64,000 nt of DNA, taken from contig NZ_JAAZQD010000003.1 of assembly GCF_012395255.1 (NCBI RefSeq), positions 248,001 through 312,000 of the forward strand. The letters run 5' to 3'. Every line of letters starts with the position of its first letter. The first letter of the stretch is position 1. The stretch is from Oleiagrimonas citrea. GTDB taxonomy: Bacteria > Pseudomonadota > Gammaproteobacteria > Xanthomonadales > Rhodanobacteraceae. The notes under the pieces are model-generated. The model had not been told where the DNA came from. It ran no database searches and saw only the letters and a list, made by a program, of their open reading frames with translations. Made by a program: the position numbers and the translations under genes. Of the stretch, positions 34,848 through 42,721 are shown piece after piece.

Positions 34848-34852
34848 AACTC

Positions 34853-35290
34853 ATGGCGGCGGACGATTTCGACTGGCAGGAAGCGTCCCCGGATGTCGAC
34901 GAGTATCTGGCGCTCCGCGCCGCGGCAGGACTCAGTCCTTTCACGCACACGGCTGCCGAGCGGGGACTGGCCGGGGCCTGGTGCGCGGTATGCGTGCGCC
35001 GGGAAGGGCGCCTGGTTGGCATGGGACGCGTTGTCGGCGATGGCGGCTGTTTCTTCCAGATCGTCGATATCGCGGTGCATCCTTCCTTTCAGCGCCGGGG
35101 CCTCGGCGGCGAAATCATGCGGCGCTTGACGGAAACCCTGCGTACCCGCGCGTCGGACGGCGCATTCGTTTCCCTGCTGGCCGATCCGCCGGGCGTGCGT
35201 CTGTACGAACGGTTCGGGTTCCGTGCCAGCGCACCCGCTTCGGTCGGTATGTTCCGGCGATTCACCAAGGATTCTGGAGATTTCACATGA
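34853..35290 (+). CDS. GNAT-family N-acetyltransferase
   Basis: A 145-residue acetyl-CoA-dependent acyltransferase. GNAT motif A is DIAVHPSFQRRGLGGEIMRRL (Q/RxxGxG/A pattern RRGLGG), and YERFGFRAS is motif B. The substrate is unknown. It starts 5 bp after recR and overlaps the HIT gene start by four bases (ATGA), so recR, this gene and the HIT gene look like one translational unit. Confidence 0.85.
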   Translation: MAADDFDWQEASPDVDEYLALRAAAGLSPFTHTAAERGLAGAWCAVCVRREGRLVGMGRVVGDGGCFFQIVDIAVHPSFQRRGLGGEIMRRLTETLRTRASDGAFVSLLADPPGVRLYERFGFRASAPASVGMFRRFTKDSGDFT

Positions 35291-35634
35291 GCAACGACAC
35301 CATCTTCGGCAAGATCATCCGCCGCGAGATTCCCGCGGACATCGTCTACGAGGATGACGAGGTGCTGGGTTTCCGCGATCTCAATCCGCAGGCGCCGGTG
35401 CACGTGCTGTTCATCCCCAAACAGCCGATCGCGACGCTGGACGCGGCGCGCACGCAGGATGCCGAGCTGCTCGGCAAGGTATTGCTGGCCGCCGCGAGTT
35501 ATGCGCGCGAGGAAGGGCTTTCCGAAGACGGCTATCGCACCGTGATCAACTGCAACGAGCACGGCGGACAGACGGTGTATCACCTGCATGTGCATCTGCT
35601 GGGCGGCCGCCGCATGCAGTGGCCGCCGGGCTGA
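35287..35634 (+). CDS. HIT-family nucleotide-binding protein (HinT-like)
   Basis: A 115-residue HIT-fold protein with the histidine triad HLHVHLLGG near the C terminus and the N-terminal pattern TIFGKIIRREIPADIVYEDDEVLGFRD. Family members hydrolyse adenosine phosphoramidates. TGGAG lies before the ATG. It converges on the alkB-like gene with 21 bp between. Confidence 0.92.
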   Translation: MSNDTIFGKIIRREIPADIVYEDDEVLGFRDLNPQAPVHVLFIPKQPIATLDAARTQDAELLGKVLLAAASYAREEGLSEDGYRTVINCNEHGGQTVYHLHVHLLGGRRMQWPPG

Positions 35635-35655
35635 GGCTGAGCGCTTCGGCTTCGG

Positions 35656-36744
35656 TCAGGCTTGCGCAGGCATCGCGCTGCGTGCGTTGAAGTCCCGCAC
35701 GCGATGATCCATCACCCGTCGCCACAGCGGCGGCACCAGCGCCAGCACGAACATGCCGGCATAGCCGGTCGGCAGCTGCGGGCTGTCGGCATGATGTCGC
35801 AGCACCTGATAGCGCCGCCGCGCGTGCGCATGATGATCGGAATGCCGCTGCAACTGGAACAGCAGCCAGTTGGTAAGCCGCTGGCTGGCATTCCATGAAT
35901 GCAGGTGCGTGACGCGTTCGTAGCGGCCCTGCGCATCGCGGACGCGGCGCAGCCCGTAGTGTTCGACGTAGTTGATCACTTCCAGCGTGGCCGACGCGAT
36001 GATGCCCTGGGCAATGAAGAACAGGGCGCCCGCCCATCCGGTCCATAGCGTCGCGGCGGCGAGCATCAGCAGCCACAGTAGCGACCAGCGCAGCATCTCG
36101 TTGTGCCAGGACAGGGGCGGCAGGCCGCGCCGCTGCAGTCGTTCGACTTCCAGCCGCCAGGCTGCGCGCGGGTTGTGGATCAGCGCGCGAAGCACGAATG
36201 GATACACCGATTCGCCGAGGCGTGCGCTGGATACATCCTCGGGGGTGGCGACGCGGACATGGTGGCCACGCAGATGTTCGATCTTGAAGCCGAAATAACC
36301 CACGCTGGTCAGCGCGATGCCGCCCAGCAGGGGCTCCAGGCGACCGGCCTTGTGGATGAGTTCGTGGGCGACATTGATGGCCAGCACGCCGCCGATAGTG
36401 CCGGTCGAGAGCAGCCAGCCGAGTTGACCGATCGGACCGAGCGGAAGCGTCGTGATCTGCTTCATGCAGAAAACCAGCAGTGCCAGCCATATCGGCACGC
36501 AGAGCCAGGTCAGCACGCGGAACCAGCGTTGCGCGTCCAGACGTTGTGCCTGGGCTTCGTCGACCGGGTTGCTGCGGTCGCGGCCGAGCAGCACGTCCAG
36601 CAGCGGGACCAGACCGTAGATGACCGCCAGCGGCATCCAGGCGGCCAGATCCGGTGCCACGCCGCCACGCATCAGCCACCAGGCTTCGAGCGGCAGAGCA
36701 GCGGTGAGAAATACGGCGAGGTATCCAAGGTCACGAACGCGCAT
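35656..36744 (-). CDS. AlkB-type alkane monooxygenase / fatty-acid desaturase family
   Basis: Membrane di-iron hydroxylase of 362 residues. All histidine clusters are seen: HELIH (His127, His131), HLRGHH (His157, His161, His162) and HSDHH (His301, His304, His305), plus the AlkB signature NYVEHYGL (residues 258-265). Membrane helices lie at about residues 8-26, 36-52, 78-95, 106-124 and 218-250. By family it would oxidise a terminal methyl group with electrons from rubredoxin. No rubredoxin or rubredoxin reductase is in the window and none is fused. ATG at 36744 is chosen over one 20 codons upstream. Confidence 0.85.
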   Translation of the reverse strand: MRVRDLGYLAVFLTAALPLEAWWLMRGGVAPDLAAWMPLAVIYGLVPLLDVLLGRDRSNPVDEAQAQRLDAQRWFRVLTWLCVPIWLALLVFCMKQITTLPLGPIGQLGWLLSTGTIGGVLAINVAHELIHKAGRLEPLLGGIALTSVGYFGFKIEHLRGHHVRVATPEDVSSARLGESVYPFVLRALIHNPRAAWRLEVERLQRRGLPPLSWHNEMLRWSLLWLLMLAAATLWTGWAGALFFIAQGIIASATLEVINYVEHYGLRRVRDAQGRYERVTHLHSWNASQRLTNWLLFQLQRHSDHHAHARRRYQVLRHHADSPQLPTGYAGMFVLALVPPLWRRVMDHRVRDFNARSAMPAQA

Positions 36745-36890
36745 GCCGGGCACTTCCGTCCGATTCGATGGTCCAAGCCTACACCGACCGAAGGCCGCCG
36801 GCATCCTGTCGTGGAGCCGGGCAAGCGGGTACCATGTCGGCAGGATTCACGGTCGCTCAGGCGGCCTTTTTGATGCCCAGGAGCAGAGGA

Positions 36891-37649
36891 ATGCGTACGA
36901 ACAATCCGGTGTTGCGCGACAAGACTTTCCAGGGGCTGTTCGCCGACGGCGAACGCATGACCATGAACGGCACCGTGGCCAAGACGGCCTTGTTGCTGGC
37001 GCTGAGCCTGGTCTCGGCGTTCTGGACGTGGAATCGTTTCGACGCCGCGCTGGCCGGGGGTCAGGTTGAGGCCGCCGTCGCCAGCATCACACCGTTCATG
37101 TGGGGCGGTTTCCTCGTCGGCTTCGTGCTGGCCATGGTTACGGTGTTCAAGCAGTCCTGGGCCGGCGTCACCGCGCCCTTGTATGCCATCGCCGAAGGCT
37201 TTGCCCTGGGCGGCATCTCGGCCTTCTTCGAGATGAGCTATCACGGCATCGTGTTCCAGGCGGTCGGGCTGACGTTCGGCGTGCTGGCGGTGATGCTCGT
37301 GGCGTACCGTGCTGGCTGGATCCGCGTCACGGACAAATTCCGCATGGGCGTGGTCGGCGCGACCGGCGCGATCGCGCTGCTCTACCTGGTCGACATCGGT
37401 CTGCGTGCCTTTACCGGGATGCAGGGCATCGGGTTCATTCATGAATCCGGCGCGCTGGGCATCGGTTTCAGCCTTCTGGTGGTCGGACTCGCCGCACTGA
37501 ACCTGGTGCTGGACTTCGACATGATCGATCAGGCGAGCACACGGGGTGCGCCGAAGTACATGGAGTGGTATGGCGCCTTCGCGCTGATGGTCACGCTGGT
37601 CTGGCTGTATCTGGAGATCCTGCGTTTGCTGTCGAAGGCGCGGCGCTAA
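36891..37649 (+). CDS. Bax inhibitor-1/YccA-family membrane protein
   Basis: A 252-residue integral membrane protein with about seven hydrophobic helices, starting MRTNNPVLRDKTFQGL. The acidic/Tyr-rich end (FDMIDQASTRGAPKYMEWYGAFALMVTLVWLYLEILRLL) is typical of the Bax1-I superfamily, whose bacterial members are putative cation leak channels. GAGG lies just before the ATG. It is divergent from the alkB-like gene and converges on the diguanylate cyclase. Confidence 0.87.
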   Translation: MRTNNPVLRDKTFQGLFADGERMTMNGTVAKTALLLALSLVSAFWTWNRFDAALAGGQVEAAVASITPFMWGGFLVGFVLAMVTVFKQSWAGVTAPLYAIAEGFALGGISAFFEMSYHGIVFQAVGLTFGVLAVMLVAYRAGWIRVTDKFRMGVVGATGAIALLYLVDIGLRAFTGMQGIGFIHESGALGIGFSLLVVGLAALNLVLDFDMIDQASTRGAPKYMEWYGAFALMVTLVWLYLEILRLLSKARR

Positions 37650-37671
37650 GCGGGCAGCGATGACGTTCGAT

Positions 37672-39462
37672 TCAGACGGACTGTTCGCTGCGCCGGGGCG
37701 GGTCGGTGTCGGTCATGTCCGGCGCCGCCCGCGACGGACGCAGCACGGGACGCCGCGCGGTTTCCACCTGACGTTCGTCGACCACGCGGTTGCGTCCGCG
37801 TGATTTGGCGGTGTACATGGCTGCGTCCGCGCGTTCGACCAGGCTCGACAGGGTGTCGTTGGGTCGCCGCGTGGCCAGCCCGATGCTGACAGTCAGCAGA
37901 TTGCCCCGATGATCCAGCGGAATCTCCAGTCGGTGCAGGCGCCGACATAGCCGCTGTGCGACGAGCAGGGCATTGTTGCTGTCGGTGCCGCTGAGCAGCG
38001 CGACGAACTCTTCGCCGCCGAATCGGCCGAGCAGGTCCTGCGGGCGTAATTCGGTGGCCAGGTTGCCGGCCATGGCGATCAGCGCCTGGTCGCCCGCGCC
38101 GTGGCCGAGTTCGTCGTTGAGCGTCTTGAAATGGTCCAGGTCCATGAACAGGATGGCGTGGGTCTGTTGCGTGTCCTGCATGTGCTTCTGCGCGGCGTCG
38201 ATCCAGCCGCGGCGGTTCAGCACGCCGGTCAGCGGATCCTTGTCGGCCAGTTCGCGGGCGATGTGGTGATCGCGACGCATGGTCAGCGAGCGATCGGCCA
38301 GGCCGATGGCCAGCACCAGCGCTTCGATGGCGCCGGCCGCCAGACTGGCCTCGTTGAGCCATTCGACATGAGCGAGTCCGCCGCTGACCTGGATGCTGGT
38401 CAGCGCCGTAAGCACAAGCAGAGGCAGCCAGCCGAACAGGAAGAACAGGGCCGGGCGCGAACCGCGCAGCAGCGCCACGGAACCGGCCAGCACCATCAGC
38501 CCGGAGCACAGCGCGAGCAGCGGGTTGAACAGTGCGTGCATGATCTCGCGGGTGATCGGGAGATCGAAGACCTGGAGCGTGGCCAGCATCGTCATCATGC
38601 CGGCCAGGGCCAGCAGTAGTCTGCGCAGCCACGGCGCGTGCTGGCGCAGATCGCAGAAGCGGACCATGAACAGCACCGCGCTGATCATCGCGATGGCGGT
38701 CAGCGCCGAGCCAATCGAGAGCGCGATCGGCTGGATGAAGGCCAGATGCAGCGGCTGGAACACGAAGCCGGTCTGCACCGCCTGCAGGCCGGCATAACTG
38801 CATACATAGGCGGCATACCAGGCGAAAGTGGTGTCGCCGAGCATGCTGGAAAAGCACAGCGCCACCAGTCCCATCGCCAGCATGACGGCAAGGCTCGCAC
38901 TGGCCATGACGATCCACAGGGTGTCCACGCGGCGGAATTCGGCGCGTGTCGCCAGAACAAAACGCACTGGCGTGTTGAGGTTGTCCGTGTGCTCGAACTT
39001 CAACAGGATCGGCGCCGTGCTGGACCATGCTTGCGGCAGGGCGAAGGCGATCCGTCCGTGGGCCTTCAGGTCCGGATCGAGCGTGGTCGGCGAGGTCGTG
39101 CTCAGTGGTCCGTCGCGGTCATACAGCGTGACGGACCCGAAAGGCGGTGACGGTATGCTCAGCACGCGCGCACCCTGCAGACCGGGCGCGCGAGGCTGAA
39201 GCAGCACCCAGGTGCCCAGGGCGCCGCGCGGGATGGTTTCCAGGCGTTGCGTATCGAAGACGTGAAACCGGCCGCTTTCGGCTTCCCGCATCACACCTGC
39301 CGGTGTATCGCCCGGCTGGGCTGCAAGCCAAGCGCCGTGCAGAAGCGCGGGGGGATCGGATGCGTGAACGCGCTTCGTGCAGGCAATCGCCACTGCGCCG
39401 ATCGCCATGAAGACAAACAGCCAGTGCAGGCGGAGCAGTGCGATGCGTGCCGGTTTCGCCAT
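37672..39462 (-). CDS. 7TM-type diguanylate cyclase (GGDEF)
   Basis: A 596-residue membrane sensor. A signal anchor and an extracytoplasmic domain (about 40-185, DISMED2-like; assignment tentative) precede about seven membrane helices (about 190-390), and a GGDEF domain follows. The active-site motif is GRFGGEEF. RPQD five residues upstream forms the inhibitory I-site, so product inhibition by c-di-GMP is expected. DPLTGVLNRRGW and MDLDHFKTLNDELGHGAGD are intact, indicating active cyclisation of two GTP to c-di-GMP. No EAL domain. Confidence 0.92.
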   Translation of the reverse strand: MAKPARIALLRLHWLFVFMAIGAVAIACTKRVHASDPPALLHGAWLAAQPGDTPAGVMREAESGRFHVFDTQRLETIPRGALGTWVLLQPRAPGLQGARVLSIPSPPFGSVTLYDRDGPLSTTSPTTLDPDLKAHGRIAFALPQAWSSTAPILLKFEHTDNLNTPVRFVLATRAEFRRVDTLWIVMASASLAVMLAMGLVALCFSSMLGDTTFAWYAAYVCSYAGLQAVQTGFVFQPLHLAFIQPIALSIGSALTAIAMISAVLFMVRFCDLRQHAPWLRRLLLALAGMMTMLATLQVFDLPITREIMHALFNPLLALCSGLMVLAGSVALLRGSRPALFFLFGWLPLLVLTALTSIQVSGGLAHVEWLNEASLAAGAIEALVLAIGLADRSLTMRRDHHIARELADKDPLTGVLNRRGWIDAAQKHMQDTQQTHAILFMDLDHFKTLNDELGHGAGDQALIAMAGNLATELRPQDLLGRFGGEEFVALLSGTDSNNALLVAQRLCRRLHRLEIPLDHRGNLLTVSIGLATRRPNDTLSSLVERADAAMYTAKSRGRNRVVDERQVETARRPVLRPSRAAPDMTDTDPPRRSEQSV

Positions 39463-39813
39463 CGAAGCGTCGGCGACGGAAGAAGCTTCCGATGTTGCAT
39501 CAGAAGCGGCCGCCGGCGCCTACACCCCCTGTGTAGCGTGACTCAGGGCTTTGATTGTGCCGGCTTTTCAGGTGGATGTCGCCTGTCGAAAGGTCTAGGG
39601 ACTCTCCGGATCGGCCTATGCGGACGGCTCGCTTTCCAGTGCAGTCAGCTGCGTGCGATGCGTCGTGCGCAGCCAGGATTCGGCTGCACGGAAAGGTCGC
39701 TACACCCTGGCCCCCGGTCAGGGAGTGATGGGGGAAGCCTTCCGAGTTGCTCGGAGGACTTCGTCGGGACGGCAGCCGCGCACATGGCGGGCTGCCGTCG
39801 GGAACGCATCCGA
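39463..39813. other. Hairpin-rich intergenic region
   Basis: 351 bp between two minus-strand genes, the M16 protease (upstream) and the diguanylate cyclase (downstream), with no gene I can support. Inverted repeats: GACGGCAGCC/GGCTGCCGTC (39768-39777 with 39790-39799, just after the protease stop), TCCGAG-TTG-CTCGGA (39741-39755), CCCTG/CAGGG (39705-39723) and CTACAC-N5-GTGTAG (39520-39536). None has a clear U tract. They may be a 3' end of the protease mRNA and a leader of the cyclase. Confidence 0.4.
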
Positions 39814-42513
39814 TCAGTGCTTCTTGGGCGCGGGTCCCAGCACCACCTGCACCAGACGGTCGGGATGCAGGTACTTGCGGAATGCTGCACGGATCTGTTC
39901 GGCATCCAGCTTCAGGTAATGTCCGGCGGCGATCATTGGCTGATTCAGCGGTTCGCCGTGGATGCTCCAGGTCGCCAGCGAACGGGCGATGCGGTTGACG
40001 CTGGACACCTGCAGCGGGATCGAGCGGATCTCGTACTGGCGGGCGTTGGTAAGCTCGTCCTCGCTGACCGGCGTGTCGCGCATGGCGGCCAGGTTCTGGT
40101 GGATCAGGCCGTCCACCTTGGACACCTTCTCCGGATCGCTGCCGTAGTACACGTAGAACATGCTGCGCGAGCGGCCGATGTCGAGTCCGGAACTGGCGCC
40201 GTAGGCGTAGCCGTGGCGCACGCGCACGTCGACCATCAGGCGCGAGGCGAAGCCGTTGCCGCCGAGCACGTCATTGCCCAGGTCCAGCGCGTAGCGGTCG
40301 GCATTGTGCAGATCCATGTCCAGGTTCTGCGCCATCAGGACGGTGTCCTGCGAGGCGTACGGGTTGTCCACGACCTCGTAGTGCGCCTTGTTCAGCGGCA
40401 CCTTGTGCGGCACCACGTCCGGCTTGTTGCCGTGTGCCTTCCATGCGCCGAAGTACTTCTCGACTGCGGCCTTGGCCTGCTGTGGCGTCACGTCGCCGAC
40501 CACCACGATGGTGGTCATGTCGGGACGGTAGGTGCGGGCGTAGTAGTTCTTCACGTCGCCCAGGGTCAGTTTCATGACGTTCTGCGGCGTGGCTTCGCGT
40601 AGCGATGCGTCACCGGCGGGGAACAGCGCGCGCTTGAGCGCCTGGTTCATCTTGTAGCGCGGCGACTGCATGCGTCCGGCCAGTTCTCGGGCGATGGACT
40701 GCTGCTTGATGGCGAATGCCTTGGCCGGCAAGGCGGGGTGCAGCTCGTTGTCGGCCAGCAGTTGCATGCCGCGGTCGAAGTCGGCGCTGGGGACGGCCAG
40801 CGAGAAGCTGGGTCCTGCCGAGGCGCGTGCGGCGATATCGTCCAGCGCCTTGTGGAACGCGTCGCGATCGAGCGAGCGAGTGCCGTAGTCGAACAGCGAG
40901 GCCAGCACCTGGCCGACACCCTTCTGCCCCTTGGGTGCCTGCATGTTCTCGTTCTGGTCGATGCGGCCGTAGACGGTGACGGTCTTGCTGATCTTCTCCG
41001 GCTGCACGATGAGCGTGATGCCGTTGTCCAGCTTCATCTGCGTCGGGTTCAGCGTCCAGTGTGGCATTTCCAGCTTGTTCAGCGCCTTCTCGGCCCAGCT
41101 CGGCAGCGGCACGTCCAGCTTGTCGTTGCTGGCGAAGCTCTCGGTGCCGCCGAAACCGGCGCTCTGCGGCGGACGCTTGCCGTCGGGGTTGGGCGTGAGC
41201 ACGACGGTCACGCGCTGATCCGGCTTCAGGTACGCGCGCAGCACGCGGTCGACGTCGGCGACCGTGACTTTGCGGATCTGATCCTCTGCCTGCTTGGGCG
41301 AATCCAGTCCCTGCCACGCCAGGGCCTGCGACCACGCACTGGCCAGACTCACGGCGCTGTTCTTGTTGAACTCGGCGTCGGCCAGCTCGGAGCGCTTGGC
41401 TGCGGCAACCAGGTCAGCCGGGGCGCCGTGCTTGCGCAGTGCATTGAGCACGCCGTCCATGTCCTTGCGCGCCTGGTCGGCGTTGCCGCCCTTGGGCACG
41501 CTGACTTGGACCACGCCGATGCCGCCGCGGGTGAAGGTCTGCGTGCCGGCGCCGGCGTCGAGCACTTTGCCGTCCGCGGCCAGCTTGGACAGCGGGCTGC
41601 GCGCGTTGTTGAGCACATCCATCAGCACCTGTGCGGCCGCGGCATCCTTGGTCTTGAGGCCGGGCATGCGGTACATGAACTGCACCGAGCCGGTGGCGTC
41701 GGGCGTGGTCTTGGTGATGGTGCGCGGCTTGAACGGCTTCAGTACGACGGGGCGACGCTTCGGCGTGGCGCGTTCGGGAATGTCGCCGAACAGCTGCTTC
41801 ACCTTGGTCAGCGTGGTCTGCGGGTCGACGTCGCCGACGATGACGAAGATGGCGTTGTTGGGCACATACCAGTGGCGGTAGAAACTGCGCAGGACTTTCG
41901 AGTCGGTCTTGTCGAAGGTCGGGCGCGATCCCAGCGCGTCCTCGGCGTAGCCGGTGCCGGCATACAGCGTGCGCTCGGCTTCCTGGAACGCCAGATAACC
42001 CGGGTCGGAGATGTCGCGCGAGACTTCCTGCTCGATCGCGCCACGCTCCAGCTGCCAGTCCTTTTCGGTCAGCAGCGCGCCGTTCATGCGCGCGGCCTCG
42101 ATGTGCAGCAGCACGTTCAGATAGGCCGACGGCGCCACGAAGTAGTACTGGGTGGCGTCCATGGTGGTGAAGGCGTTGTTCTGCCCGCCCATCTTGCCGG
42201 TCATCTCGTTGAGCTGTGCGCCGGTCAGGCCCTTGCTGTCGCGGAACATCATGTGTTCCAGTGCGTGCGCGGTGCCGGGGAAGTCCTTCGGCGTCTCGTA
42301 GCCGCCCGCCAGATAGGTGATCTGGGTGGTGACCATGGGCGAGAGGGTGTCGCGCACGATGACTACGCGCAGACCGTTCTTCAGCGTGGCGCGCAGTACG
42401 TGCTCGTGCGCGGCGGCCGCGGTCGGCTTGGCCTGGGCGGGGTGGGGGGCGGCAACGAAGCCGAAACCGAGCAGAACGCAGGCCAGCATGGGCCGCAGCG
42501 AGCGGATGGGCAT
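39814..42513 (-). CDS. Periplasmic M16-family zinc protease (two-domain pitrilysin/PqqL type)
   Basis: An 899-residue secreted peptidase. The signal peptide is MPIRSLRPMLACVLLGFGFVAAPHPAQA. The N-terminal unit carries the inverted zinc motif His83-Ala-Leu-Glu86-His87 and a downstream Glu ligand in GAIEQEVSRD. The C-terminal M16 half (from about residue 480, NGITLIVQPEKISKTVTVYGR) lacks the zinc motif, and its late arginine/tyrosine region (VRVRHGYAYGASSGLD) is intact. It is expected to degrade peptides in the periplasm. GGGAG precedes the ATG. It lies downstream of the TPS operon on the same strand with a 208-bp gap. Confidence 0.9.
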   Translation of the reverse strand: MPIRSLRPMLACVLLGFGFVAAPHPAQAKPTAAAAHEHVLRATLKNGLRVVIVRDTLSPMVTTQITYLAGGYETPKDFPGTAHALEHMMFRDSKGLTGAQLNEMTGKMGGQNNAFTTMDATQYYFVAPSAYLNVLLHIEAARMNGALLTEKDWQLERGAIEQEVSRDISDPGYLAFQEAERTLYAGTGYAEDALGSRPTFDKTDSKVLRSFYRHWYVPNNAIFVIVGDVDPQTTLTKVKQLFGDIPERATPKRRPVVLKPFKPRTITKTTPDATGSVQFMYRMPGLKTKDAAAAQVLMDVLNNARSPLSKLAADGKVLDAGAGTQTFTRGGIGVVQVSVPKGGNADQARKDMDGVLNALRKHGAPADLVAAAKRSELADAEFNKNSAVSLASAWSQALAWQGLDSPKQAEDQIRKVTVADVDRVLRAYLKPDQRVTVVLTPNPDGKRPPQSAGFGGTESFASNDKLDVPLPSWAEKALNKLEMPHWTLNPTQMKLDNGITLIVQPEKISKTVTVYGRIDQNENMQAPKGQKGVGQVLASLFDYGTRSLDRDAFHKALDDIAARASAGPSFSLAVPSADFDRGMQLLADNELHPALPAKAFAIKQQSIARELAGRMQSPRYKMNQALKRALFPAGDASLREATPQNVMKLTLGDVKNYYARTYRPDMTTIVVVGDVTPQQAKAAVEKYFGAWKAHGNKPDVVPHKVPLNKAHYEVVDNPYASQDTVLMAQNLDMDLHNADRYALDLGNDVLGGNGFASRLMVDVRVRHGYAYGASSGLDIGRSRSMFYVYYGSDPEKVSKVDGLIHQNLAAMRDTPVSEDELTNARQYEIRSIPLQVSSVNRIARSLATWSIHGEPLNQPMIAAGHYLKLDAEQIRAAFRKYLHPDRLVQVVLGPAPKKH

Positions 42514-42721
42514 GAAACACTCCCTGTGAAGGACGAAAAGACGAGAGCGCGGGCGACGGCCGTTCGGCGGGCGTCCTGGACGGACGCCGTTCGGCATATC
42601 CATCGCCGCATCCGGCCATCCTACGGCGCGGCTGCGGTCCCGCCAAGTCAACCGATGGCAGGGGTGGTCCGGTAACGCTTGAGTCTGGCGAGCGTGTCTG
42701 GTCCGCTCGCCGGGTCTGTCG

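Noticed and set aside
40738-42675. A 645-codon open frame antisense to the M16 protease
   Set aside because: Composition rich in V, H, Q and G with no motif; the protease has an intact signal peptide and zinc site.
42685-42713. Terminator after the adhesin gene
   Set aside because: A GC stem (GGCGAGCG/CGCTCGCC) exists but the minus strand has no U tract after it.
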